Below are positions 10,251 through 20,381 of a DNA stretch of 64,000 nt, in pieces. The number at the start of each line of letters is the position of its first letter. Position 1 is the first letter of the stretch. Made by a program: the position numbers and the translations under genes. The stretch is taken from contig NC_064616.1 in the NCBI RefSeq assembly GCF_023898315.1, positions 296,658,934 through 296,722,933 of the forward strand, given 5' to 3'. The stretch comes from Schistocerca nitens. Its lineage: Eukaryota; Arthropoda; Insecta; Orthoptera; Acrididae. The notes under the pieces are model-generated. The model saw only the letters and a program-made list of their open reading frames with translations, did not search any database and was not told the DNA's origin.

Positions 10251-11127
10251 TACCCGCAGTGTGGTAGCTCTACGGGAGCTTCACCTGCACATGGCACACC
10301 TGAAGAAACCTCGTCGAACTGTGGCCATTACGAAAGCTAGAGGCTGTCTTGCGCGATATTACCGTGATGTCTCCTGGGTGCGAACTTTTTTGTGCGGTCA
10401 GCTTATGTTCCATCGGACCTTTGGCACGTATAGTACAAAGCGGCTGTGCCATTGCCGTAGTGGTGGCCAGTACGTATGGGGCACAGATAACGTTTATCGC
10501 GCCACGGCGATGACTGCGTGAGGGCCTGCTGCCCCTTCAGGACACTACGGCCACGGGGAACTTTTTCTTCATCAAGACCTTCGATCCGCATCGCGTAGTT
10601 TTCTAGAGCTATATACTACAGTACGTTGATAAAACTGATAAATGTCTATCAAGGAGCTGAGGATTTTGTTAAATTTATTTATTTATTTTCTGCAATAACA
10701 TTATGATCAGTTGTGTAGATACTATGAGGGACCATACATTACAATAACGTGAGACGTATGTCACATTTTAATTTGAATCACACTATCATAAAAAAATTTT
10801 GTACAATCACAACTCGAATATGCAATGTAGTTACAGTGTGAAGTAGTAACGTAATTAATGACGCCTCTGCTTCTGTATTAAGTAGTCTACTACTATTTAA
10901 TGTTATAAAATATACACTATTTGGAAACTTGAATTTTTTGGTATAATTTATATGTTAGTATTACTTTTGCATGGGAACATTAGATAAGTTACTCATTTTG
11001 ATAACAGTTCTTAAATTTTTACTAGATGGTAGTTACAAAAAAGTACTGAAGAAACACGTGGAATCTCGTCCTCACCGAATTGAGACCATTCCAAGTTTAC
11101 AGTAGGTATGTAGTAAGTATGTATATA
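10251..11127. other. Unassigned, partly AT-rich
   Basis: 10250-10620 has short overlapping ORFs without recognisable family signatures; it may be the decayed 3' part of the preceding Tc1. 10660-11110 is AT-rich and I see nothing in it. Confidence 0.4.
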
Positions 11128-12117
11128 CTGATCAGCAAGAACATTGTGCCCACCGACCTACTATCGCTATAAACCAGTCCAGGTGATAGCAGCGTCACCT
11201 GGAGAGGAAGGGCTGCTAGTCAGACACACACACGGTGCATGTAGTATCAGTGGGACAGGTAAAACAGGACAGGCGGCGAACTGTGGCAGAACTAACATCA
11301 GACTTTAATGCTGGACAGAGTGCAGGTGTGTCTGAACACACAGTGTACCGAACATTCCTAACGATGGACTCCCGCAGTCGACGACCCACGAATGTGCCAA
11401 TGTTAACACCACGACATCGGCAACTGCGACTGAAATGGGCACGTGACGATCGGCACTGAACGTTGCCGCAGTGGCAGAGCTTTGCACGGTCTGATGAATC
11501 CAGATACCTTCTTCATCACGACGATGGCAGGACGCGAATCCATCGCCTTCCAGGGGAACAGCTGCTTGACACCCGTACAGCGGGACAGAGAAAGCTGGCG
11601 GCGGCTCCATTATGCTCCGGAGAACATTCACGTAGGTTTCCATGGGTCTAGTGGAGCTCGTGCAAGACACCATGACGGCCAATGGGTATCGTACACTGGT
11701 TGCAGACCATGTACTCCACTTCATTACGATCATATTTTCCGACGGCTGTGGCATTTTTCAGCAAGATAATGCACCATGTCACAAGGCCAGGAGTGTGATG
11801 GAATGGTTCGAGGAACACAGCGAGTTCTAATTGACGTGCTGGCCCCCAACATGCCAGATCTGAACACGATCGAATACATCTAGGATGTTATTGAACGTTG
11901 CGTCAGAGCTCATCGTCCCCCCCCCCCCCCTCCCAAATCCACCCCGGAATTTACGGGAATTAAGTGACTTGTGTGTGCAGATGTGGTGCCAGCTCCCTCC
12001 CACGACCTACCAAGGCCTCATTGCTTCCACGCCATAACGTGTCGCAACTCTTATCCGTGCCAAAGTTGGACATCCTGGCTATTAGGTAGGTGGTCGTGAT
12101 GTTCAGGTTGATCAGTG
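11128..12117 (+). mobile_element. Tc1-like element with both ends
   Basis: The left end begins CTGATCAGC..AGAACATT and the right end is its imperfect inverse (GATGTTCAGGTTGATCAG), with TA next to each end at 11126-11127 and 12118-12119. This is the TA duplication expected for the Tc1/mariner superfamily. Inside, 11281-11457 encodes TVAELTSDFNAG and TPRHRQLRLKWARDD. 11463-11560 gives FARSDESRYLLHHDDGRTRI (first catalytic Asp), and 11740-11829 gives IFQQDNAPCHKARSVMEWF (second). The third motif is not readable past the C-run near 11917. Frameshifts make the gene dead, but the element is nearly full length at about 990 bp. Confidence 0.85.
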
Positions 12118-13568
12118 TAATTTTGTTGTGCTGTACCTGGGTCACTCTCGTTTTTCATTTATCTCTGTTCTTTCAGTTAATTTCCATTTGTTTGTATAAT
12201 GGAATTACTTTATTTTGTAATACTTTCATAATTTACTGTTTTAGGAACACTTCATAGGCACTATTTTTGTCATTTGAAATCACCTTGTAAAACCAGCACT
12301 TAATGCGATAATGTCATTTCATTTCAATTTCCATCAAACATTTCGTCTATTAATTATTATTTGCTACCAAAACCTATTAAAATCTTTCAGTCACATCATT
12401 TACACAACCCTCATATTTCATGTATTCCAAAAATGTTTAACATGAGATTTATTTAAAAAACTATCTTTGTTTCAAGTGTCACCCTACCGGCGGACAAAAT
12501 GAAATTTTTTGGCATAAAAAGATTCCAAAATTCATTTGGAGCACATTAGCATTATAAACCGAATGTCACCTGATAATTAAGCGTAATATGTTTCATTTAA
12601 TTAAAAAAATATAGGGACTGGAGAAGCTTAAAGTCAAAAATTGTTTCAAGTTACCCCATTTTCCGGTAAATCAGTTCTTATAAATAAACAACGCTGTATG
12701 CGATATTGCACAAAGTTACTAGTGCTTAACCTTCCTTCGCCGACACCGATGTCGTTAGAGATGGAGTACAAGCTCGTTGCAACAGTGATGGGGAATTAAT
12801 TCAGTCGCGTCCTTTCCGCAGGAACTACCACGTCGTCGAATAATAAGCAACTTATGATTATACGCAGAATCATCACAGATACGCGACGGCTAGTCGAATT
12901 CTTCTTCTTACAAAAGCCAGTTCGTTATCATGGTAAACGAATATACTACGGAAACGAAATTAACATCATGTTTGCCCCAAAGAAGAGTAATAAAACCAGT
13001 AATGCTCTCAACATACAATAAAAAATTTATCAGATAGCGGTAATAAGAAGTGATGTGAAATCGGCGGAACGCGTAAAATCGTTATGAGCGAGGTCGAATG
13101 GAAGACTTGAATTTCTTGAAGGATTCTAATAAAGTGAAATTTATGTGTACAGCAACACTCATGTAAGACGCTATCGTGACAAACGTTACAATGCTGCTAC
13201 AGGGTTTGCAGTCATTATCGGGTAAGCATGACGTCACACATCGTACCAATTCCGATACGCACCGCTGGTGTATAAGGTCGGGATAGCCCATGCGAAAGTG
13301 TAACATAAATGGCCAGGAAACTTAAGTGGGTAGCCTATGAGGAAAGAGGACACTGTTCTCGGGAAACCTTATTGGGTAAGTTTAGAGAACCTGTATTTGA
13401 GTAAGAATGTGCAACAGCGGTGTTTGACTGTCGCATATCTCGCATGGAGATCATGAGAATAAGAGAAGAGAGACTACAGTGAGTACAGGGATATACACAC
13501 AGTCACCAATCTCTGTCTGTACACGCGGTTGTAATAGAGCAGAAATTTGGTAATATTGCACAATGTAT
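12118..13568. other. Unassigned sequence
   Basis: AT-leaning DNA with only short ORFs, none recognisable. I see no tRNA-like boxes or terminal repeats. The right border is the end of the palindromic mariner element. Confidence 0.4.
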
Positions 13569-13861
13569 AACGGGCAGTCAAATGCAAACGAGACAGGAGG
13601 AAAAAAGTAAGTAAACTTTTTATTATTTCAAAAGTAATCGCCATAACTCTTAACACATGTATCCCACTGTGAAACACGACGATCACTGTCTTCGTGGGAA
13701 ACGGTTTGCGGTTGCCTGCGGAACCATGATTGTACCAAGGCGTGCACCCACTTTTTCCGAAGCAAATCGACGGCCACGAATATCTTTATTTAGGGCTCCA
13801 AAAATATGGAAATCGCATGGGGAGCAATCGGCACTGTATTGTGGATGTATAAGGTTCAAAG

Positions 13862-15080
13862 AATGGAAAAGAAAATTGAGAATGCGCTAGGTGACGATCA
13901 GTTTGGCTTTAAGAAAAGTAAAGGGAAGAGGCAATTCTGACGTTACGGCTAATAATGGAAGCAAGGCTAAAGAAAAATCAAGACACTTTCATAGGATTTG
14001 TCGACCTGGAAAAAGCGTTCGACAATATAAAATGGTGCAAGCTGTTCGAGATTCTGAAAAAAGTAGGGGTAAGCTATAGGGAGAGACGGGTCATATACAA
14101 TATGTACAACAACCAAGAGGGAATAATAAGAGTGGACGATCAAGAACGAAGTGCTCGTATTAAGAAGGGTTTAAGACAAGGCTGTAGCCTTACGCCCCTA
14201 CTCTTCAATCTGTACATCGAGGAAGCAATGATGGAAATAAAAGAAAGGTTCAGGAGTGGAATTAAAATACAAGGTGAAAGGATATCAATGATACGATTCG
14301 CTGATGACATTGCTATCCTGAGTGAAAGTGAAGAAGAATTAAATGATCTGCTGAACGGAATGAACAGTCTAATGAGTACACAGTATGGTTTGAGAGTAAA
14401 TCGGAGAAAGACGAAGGTAATGAGAAGTAGTAGAAATGAGAACAGCGAGAAACTTAACATCAGGATTGATGGTCAGGAAGTCAATGAAGTTAAGGAATTC
14501 TGCTACCTAGGCAGTAAAATAACCAATGACGGACGGAGCGAGGAGGACATCAAAAGCAGACTCGTTATGGCAAAAAAGGCATTTCTGGCCAAGAGAAGTC
14601 TACTAACATCAAATACCGGCCTTAATTTGAGGAAGAAATTTCAGAGGATGTACGTCTGGAATACAGCATTGTATGGTAGTGAAACATGGACTGTGGAAAA
14701 ACCGGAAGAGAAGAGAATCGAAGCATTTGAGATGTGGTGCTATAGACGAATGTTGAAAATTAGGTGGACTGACAAGGTAAGGAATGAGGAGGTTCTACGC
14801 AGAATCGGAGATGAAAGGAATATGTGGAAAACACTGATAAGGAGAAGGGACAGGATGATAGGACGTCTGCTAAGACATGAGGGAATGACTTCCATGGTAC
14901 TAGAGGGAGCTGTAGAGGGCAAAAACTGTAGAGGAAGACAGAGATTGGAATACGTCAAGCAAATAATCGAGCACGTAGGTTGCAAGTGCTACTCTGAGAT
15001 GAAGAGGTTAGCACAGGAAAGGAATTCGTGGCGGGCCGCATCAAACCAGTCAGTAGACTGATGACCAAAAAAAAAAAAAA
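13862..15080 (+). mobile_element. 5'-truncated RTE-like LINE, young copy
   Basis: This LINE begins in the RT domain (AATGGAAAAG..., coding for the MEKKIENALGDDQFGFKK region with a small frame break), keeps an open frame to the end, and stops in a run of 14 A. The 9-bp target duplication GGTTCAAAG is at 13853-13861 and 15081-15089. The target is the tail of a SINE, so the LINE is the last of three insertions at this place. 5' truncation with a 3' tail and target duplication is the usual product of target-primed reverse transcription. The near-intact frame makes it one of the youngest LINEs in the window. Confidence 0.88.
13955..15061 (+). CDS. RTE-type reverse transcriptase, C-terminal 368 residues
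   Basis: This copies RNA into DNA during retrotransposition. Visible motifs in order: FVDLEKAFDNI at residues 15-25 with the first catalytic Asp, GLRQGCSLTPLLFNLYIEEA at 72-91, RFADDIAIL at 114-122 with the catalytic Asp pair, and GLRVNRRKTKVM at 145-156. The C-terminal region then carries YGSETWTVEKPEEKRIEAF and FEMWCYRRMLKIRWTDKV, ending in WRAASNQSVD. All catalytic residues of this part are present. The apurinic-type endonuclease that a full element would have in front is missing through 5' truncation, so the listed start is simply the first Met and not a true start. The RTE/BovB assignment is from overall motif recognition. Confidence 0.88.
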   Translation: MEARLKKNQDTFIGFVDLEKAFDNIKWCKLFEILKKVGVSYRERRVIYNMYNNQEGIIRVDDQERSARIKKGLRQGCSLTPLLFNLYIEEAMMEIKERFRSGIKIQGERISMIRFADDIAILSESEEELNDLLNGMNSLMSTQYGLRVNRRKTKVMRSSRNENSEKLNIRIDGQEVNEVKEFCYLGSKITNDGRSEEDIKSRLVMAKKAFLAKRSLLTSNTGLNLRKKFQRMYVWNTALYGSETWTVEKPEEKRIEAFEMWCYRRMLKIRWTDKVRNEEVLRRIGDERNMWKTLIRRRDRMIGRLLRHEGMTSMVLEGAVEGKNCRGRQRLEYVKQIIEHVGCKCYSEMKRLAQERNSWRAASNQSVD

Positions 15081-15260
15081 GGTTCAAAGTGGTTCAAATG
15101 GCTCTGAACACTATGGGACTAAACTTCTGAGGTCATCAGTCCCCTAGAACTTAGAACTATTTAAACCTAACTAACCTAAGGACATCACACACATTCATGC
15201 CCGAGGCAGTATTCGAACCTGCGACCGTAGCGGTCGCGCGGTTCCAGACTGTAGCGCCTA
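15081..15260 (-). mobile_element. tRNA-derived SINE (family A) split by a LINE
   Basis: The SINE's 3' tail bases lie at 13855-13861 and again at 15081-15089 because the RTE LINE inserted there. The rest of the body runs to 15260. The SINE's own duplication GATGTATAAGG is at 13844-13854 and 15261-15271, which proves it was in place in the mariner sequence first. The tRNA head is cut short just upstream of the A box. Confidence 0.9.
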
Positions 15261-15656
15261 GATGTATAAGGGCTTCCCAGAGAAACTTCTGCAGCATGCT
15301 CGAAATAATCTTGTGAACATATTAGCCCGCCCAAATGCTGTCGACGGTTATTCGAGTAGCCCGCATAAGTTTTGGTGGGAAGCCCTTGTGCATCCTCCAT
15401 ATGGATCTTTCCTCAGGCGATTTCCATATTTTTGGAGCCCTGAAGAGAGACGATCGTGGCCGTCGGACGAAGAAGTGCATGGCTGGGTACAATCATGGTT
15501 CCATAAGGAACCGCGAACAGTTTTCCATGGAGGCATTAACCGTCTTGTCTCACAGTGGGATAACTTTACTGAATGCTATGGCGATTACTTTTGAAATAAT
15601 ATATGTTTCACTTACTTTTTTCCCATCTATTTTGTTTTATATGACTGGCCTTTATA

Positions 15657-15782
15657 CGCTCCATCACGCACTGCACAATCGCTTACTAGCCATCAAAACT
15701 GAATCAGTAGAAAGGATACCACATAAGGAAATGTTACTGGATGTATGTGTACGGTATAGTTGGAAGAATACGTTATTAAATA
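15657..15782. other. Short unassigned spacer
   Basis: No feature is seen between the outer end of the palindromic mariner and the following Tc1-like fragment. Confidence 0.4.
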
Positions 15783-16230
15783 TATAGTTGATTTGGGGGT
15801 ATTAGGTATCTGAATTTAGTACACAGAGCTGCCACCTCTAGCGGCAATTATGACTCTAACCCGTTTGTGCATCGAGTCGAACTGAGCTTGGATGACAGAT
15901 ACGGATACATCAGTCCATACTGCTTCAACTCTACGCTAGAGTTCATCAACAGCACTGGCTGGCAAATGGTGGTCTGCCAGTCTCTCGGCAACCCGTGACC
16001 AGATGTTTTCCATGGGTGAGAGATGTTGAGAACGTTCTGGCCATGGTAACAGTTGAATACCCACTCTATCGAGATACGCCGGGATACCGACCAACGCGAG
16101 TAACAGTATCGTGGAACGATATACTCCTGTTTCGACAAGCCACAAGCCTGCTGCTGTCGAATTCTGACGAGTGCTGGTAGATTTTTATCCTTGCGCGAGG
16201 CATAACACGATCTTCTCACAAACACTGAAA
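15783..16230 (-). pseudogene. Tc1-like transposase fragment
   Basis: On the minus strand, 16180-16080 gives a short HTH-like piece with RVGRYPGV. 16060-15850 then gives the C-terminal region: LSPMENIWSRVAERLADHHL, and further on IQAQFDSMHKRVRVIIAARGG. The last block is the usual end of Tc1 transposases. The first two catalytic motifs between them are missing, so the copy has an internal deletion. Confidence 0.65.
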
Positions 16231-16597
16231 TGCTACTTTCTGAATAGGAAACACATTTGATAATTTTTTTTTTAATCCAGGGTGCTCAGAAACAGTCTGA
16301 AAATCTTGTAAGAGTGTTGCAGGGTAGGTTGTGCTGAGAAATAACTGCTAAGAATAAAATTCAAAAAATGATTCAAATGGCTCTGAGCACTATGCGACTT
16401 AACTTCTGAGGTCATTCAGTCCCCTAGAACTTAGAACTAATTAAACCTAACTAACCTAAGGACATTACAAACATCCATGCCCGAGGCAGGATTCGAACCT
16501 GCGACCGCAGCGGTCTACATCTACATCTACATCTACATTTATACTCCGCAAGACACCCAACGGTGTGTGGCGGAGGGAACTTTCCGTGCCACTGTCA

Positions 16598-18475
16598 TTA
16601 CCTCCCTTTTCTGTTCCAGTCGCGTATGGTTCGGGGGAAGAACGACTGTCTGAAAGCCTCCGTGCGCGCTCGAATCTCTCTAATTTTACATTCGTGATCT
16701 CCTCGGGAGGTATAAGTAGGGGGAAGCAATATATTCGATACCTCATCCAGAAACGCACCCTCTCGAAACCTGGCGAGCAAGCTACACCGCGATGCAGAGC
16801 GCCTCTCTTGCAGAGTCTCCCACTTGAGTTTGCTAAACATCTCCGTAACGCTATCACGGTTACCAAATAACCCTGTGACGAAACGCGCCGCTCTTCTTTG
16901 GATCTTCTCTATCTCCTCCGTCAACCTGATCTGGGACGGATCCCACACTGTTGAGCAATACTCAAGTATAGGTCGAACGAGTGTTTTGTAAGCCACCTCC
17001 TTTGTTGATGGACTACATTTTCTAAGCACTCTCCCAATGAATCTCAACCTGGTACCCGCCTTACCAACAATTAATTTTATGTGATCATTCCACTTCAAAT
17101 CGTTCTGCACGCATACTCCCAGATATTTTACAGAAGTAACTGCTACCAGTGTTTGTTCCGCTGTCATATAATCATACAATAAAGGATCCTTCTTTCTATG
17201 TATTCCAATACATTACATTTGTCTATGTTAAGGGTCAGTTGCCACTCCCTGCACCAAGTGCCTATCCGCAGCAGATCTTCCTGCATTTCGCTACAATTTT
17301 CTAATGCTGCAACTTCTCTGTATACTACAGCATCATCCGCGAAAAGCCGCATGGAACTTCCGACACTATCTACGAGGTCATTTATATATATTGTGAAAAA
17401 CAATGGTCCCATAACACTCCCCTGTGGCACGCCAGAGGTTACTTTAACGTCTGTAGACGTCTCTCCATTGATAACAACATGCTGTGTTCTGTTTGCGAAA
17501 CACTCTTCAATCCAGCCACAAAGCTGGTCTGATATTCCGTAGGCTCTTACTTTGTTTATCAGGCGACAGTGCGGAACTGTATCGAACGCCTTCCGGAAGT
17601 CAAGGAAAATAGCATTACCTGGTAGCCTGTATCTAATATTTTCTGGGTCTCATGAACAAATAAAGCGAGTTGGGTCTCACACGATCGCTGTTTCCGGAAT
17701 CCATGTTGATTCCTACATAGTAGATTCTGGGTTTCCAAAAACGACATGATACTCGAGCAAAAGACATGTTCTAAAATTCTACAACAGATCGACGTCAGAG
17801 ATATAGGTCTATAGTTTTGCGCATCTGATCGACGACCCTTCTTGAAGACTGGGACTACCTGTGCTCTTTTCCAAACATTTGGAACCTTCCGTTCCTCTAG
17901 AGACTTGCGGTACACGGCTGTCAGAAGGGGGGCAAGTTCTTTCGCGTACTCTGTGTAGAAACGAATTGGTATCCCGTCAGGTCCAGTGGACTTTCCTCTG
18001 TTGAGTGATTCTAGTTGCTTTTCTATTCCTTGGACACTTATTTCGATGTCAGCCATTTTTTCGTTTGTGCGAGGATTTAGAGAAGGAACTGCAGTGCGGC
18101 TTCCTCTGTGAAACAGCTTTGGAAAAAGTTGTTTAGTATTTCAGCTTTACCCGTGTCATCCTCAGTTTCAATGCCATCATCATCCCAGAGTGTCTGGATA
18201 TGCTGTTTCGAGCCACTTACTGATTTAACGTAAGACCAGAACTTCCTGGGATTTTCTGTTAAGTCGGTACATAGAATTTTACTTTCGAATTCACTGAACG
18301 CTTCACGCATAGCCCTCCTTACGCTAACTTTGACATCGTTTAGGTTCTGTTTGTCTGAGAGGTTTTGGCTGCGTTTAAACTTGGAGTGAAGCTCTCTTTG
18401 CTTTCGCAGTAGCTTCCTAACTTTGTTGTTGAACCACGGTGGGTTTTTCCCGTCCGTCACAGTTTTACTCGGCAC
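16598..18475 (-). pseudogene. CR1-like ORF2, reverse transcriptase region
   Basis: The pieces in order are: 18475-18077, the linker (WFNNKVRKLLRKQRELHSKF); 18056-17559, the RT start with STGPDGIPIRFY, AQNYRPISLTSICCRILEH and NQHGFRKQRSCETQLA; 17430-17164 with VPQGSVMGPLFFTIYINDL and RLFADDAVVY, which holds the catalytic Asp pair; and 17179-16598, the C-terminal part from YLGVCVQNDLKWNDHIKL through LEYCSTVWDP to FFPRTIRDWN. A stretch with DFRKAFDTVPHCRL, the first catalytic Asp, lies between the second and third pieces in another frame. At least three frameshifts are needed to join them. All catalytic residues remain recognisable. Confidence 0.88.
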
Positions 18476-18570
18476 GTACCTGTCTAAAACGAATTTTACA
18501 ATTGCCTTAAACTTTTTTCATAAACACTCAACATTGTCAGTGTCGGAACAGATATTTTCGTTTTGATCTG

Positions 18571-19425
18571 TTAGGTAGTCTGATATCTGCCTTCTATTAC
18601 TCTTGCTAAACAGATAAACCTTCCTCCCTTTTTTATATTCCTATTAACTTCCATATTCAGGGATGCAGCAACGGCCTTATGATCACTGATTCCCTGTTCT
18701 GCACTTACAGAATCGAAAAGTTCGGGTCTGTTTGTTATCAGTAGGTCCAAGATGTTATCTCCACGAGTCGGTTCTCTGTTTAATTGCTCGAGGTAATTTT
18801 CGGATAGTGCACTGAGTATAATGTCACTCGATGCTCTGTCCCTACCACCCATCCTAAACATCTGAGTGACCCAGTCTATATCTGGTAAATTGAAATCTCC
18901 ACCTAAGACTATAATATGCTGAGAAAATTTATGTGCAATGTATTCCAAATTTTCTCTCAGTTGTTCTGCAACTAATGCTGCTGAATCGGGAGGTCGGTAA
19001 AAGGAGCCAATTATTAACCTAGCTCGGTTGTTGAGTGTAACCTCCACCCATAATATTTCACATGAACTATCCACTTCTACTAAACTACAGGATAAATTAC
19101 TACTAACAGCGACAAACACGCCACCACCGGTTGCATGCAATCTATCCTTTCTAAACACCGTCTGTGCCTTTGTAAAAATTTCGGCTGAATTTATCTCTGG
19201 CTTCAGCCAGCTTTCTGTACCTATAACGATTTCAGCTTCAGTGCTTTCTATCAGCGCTTGAAGTTCCGGTACTTTACCGATACAGCTTTGACAGTTTACA
19301 ATTACAATACCGATTGCTGCTTGGTCCCCACCTGTCCTGACTTTGCCCCACACCCTTTGAGGCTGTTGCCCTTTCTGTACTTGTCCGAGGCCATCTAACC
19401 TAAAAGACCGCCCAGTCCACGCCAC
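18571..19425 (-). pseudogene. CR1-like ORF2, endonuclease region
   Basis: The N-terminal domain of ORF2 is an exonuclease III-like (APE) endonuclease that nicks the target DNA. The frame shows NCQSCIGKVPELQALIES, then ESWLKPEI (catalytic Glu), GSFYRPPDS, VLGGDFNLPDIDW (Asp/Asn pair) and ISDHKAVAASL (terminal Asp-His pair). The catalytic motifs look complete. Its start overlaps the 3' end of ORF1 by 31 bp in another frame, a usual LINE arrangement that may depend on reinitiation or frameshifting. The frame is lost after about 18571, before the linker. Confidence 0.88.
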
Positions 19426-20381
19426 ACAACCCCTGCTACCCGTGTAGCCGCTTGCTGCATGTAGTGGACTCCTGACCTATCCAGCGGAACGCGAAACCCG
19501 ACCACCCTATGGCGCAAGTCGAGGAATCTGCAGCCCACACGGTCGCAGAACCATCTCAGCCTTTGATTCAGACCCTCCACTCGGCTCTGTACTAAAGGTC
19601 CGCAGTCAGTCCTGTCGACGATGCTGCAGATGGTGAACTCTGCTTTCATCCCGCTAGCGGGATTGGCAGTCTTCACCAAATCAGATAGCCGCCGGAAGCC
19701 AGAGAGGATTTCCTCTGATCCATAGCGACACACATCATTGGTGCCGACATGAGCGACCACCTGCAGATGGGTGCACCCTGTACCCTTCATGGCATCCGGA
19801 AGGACCCTTTCCACATCTCGAATGACTCCCCCCGGTATGCACACGGAGTGCACATTGGTTTTCTTCCCCTCTCTTGCTGCCATATCCCTAAGGGGCCCCA
19901 TTACGCGCCTGACGTTGGAGCTCCCAACTACCAGTAAGCCCACCCTCTGCGACTGCCCGGATCTTGCAGACTGAGGGGCAACCTCTGGAACAGGACAAGC
20001 AGCCATCTCCGGCCGAACATCAGTATCAGCCGGAGACAGAGCCTGAAACTGGTTCGTCAGACAAACTGGAGAGGCCTTCCGTTCAGCCCTCCGGAATGTC
20101 TTTCGCCCCCTGCCACACCTCGAGATGACCTCCCACTCTACCACAGGTGAGGGATCAGCCTCAATGTGGGCAGTATCCCGGGCAGCCACAGTCGTAGTCC
20201 AATCGGAGGATGCGTGGGACGAGCTGGCCGTCCCTGACAAACCCCCATCCGGACCCCCACAGTGATGCCCATTGGCAACAGCATCAAGCTGTGTGACCGA
20301 AGCCATCACTGCCTGAAGCTGGGAGCGAAGGGATGCCAACTCAGCCTGTATCCGAACACAGCAGTTGCAGTCCCTATCCAT
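19395..20381 (-). CDS. CR1-like ORF1 with SGNH esterase-like domain, 328 aa
   Basis: The ORF is intact. Residues 1-10 are Cys-rich (CNCC). Residues 11-35 form a likely coiled coil (IQAELASLRSQLQAV). A variable Ser/Ala-rich linker follows. From about residue 148 there is an SGNH/GDSL-type hydrolase pattern: VVGSSNVRRV at 151-160 (nucleophile Ser block), HVGTNDV at 211-217 (block III with Asn), and DRSGVHYM at 301-308 (Asp-x-x-x-His block). ORF1 proteins of the CR1 group are known to carry such esterases; the role is thought to concern membranes or RNP handling but is not settled. The start is the first Met at 20381, downstream of a long untranslated leader. Confidence 0.85.
   Translation of the reverse strand: MDRDCNCCVRIQAELASLRSQLQAVMASVTQLDAVANGHHCGGPDGGLSGTASSSHASSDWTTTVAARDTAHIEADPSPVVEWEVISRCGRGRKTFRRAERKASPVCLTNQFQALSPADTDVRPEMAACPVPEVAPQSARSGQSQRVGLLVVGSSNVRRVMGPLRDMAAREGKKTNVHSVCIPGGVIRDVERVLPDAMKGTGCTHLQVVAHVGTNDVCRYGSEEILSGFRRLSDLVKTANPASGMKAEFTICSIVDRTDCGPLVQSRVEGLNQRLRWFCDRVGCRFLDLRHRVVGFRVPLDRSGVHYMQQAATRVAGVVWRGLGGLLG

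Larger units (their letters stand above)
13569..15656. mobile_element. Palindromic mariner: two 3' halves, outward facing
   Basis: The left half (13569-13853, continuing at 15261 to about 15310) encodes a mariner transposase C-terminus on the minus strand. The right half (about 15311-15656) encodes the same region on the plus strand. Both contain the block for a Trp-rich HPPY region, FHIFGAL, a stretch like GRRFxSDEEVHGWVQSWF, and SQWD near the stop. Each half ends outward in a similar terminus, and TATA sits at both outer tips (13566-13569 and 15653-15656). The 5' halves, including the HTH and the first catalytic Asp, are absent. The left half is interrupted by a SINE that itself contains a LINE. 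Confidence 0.7.
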
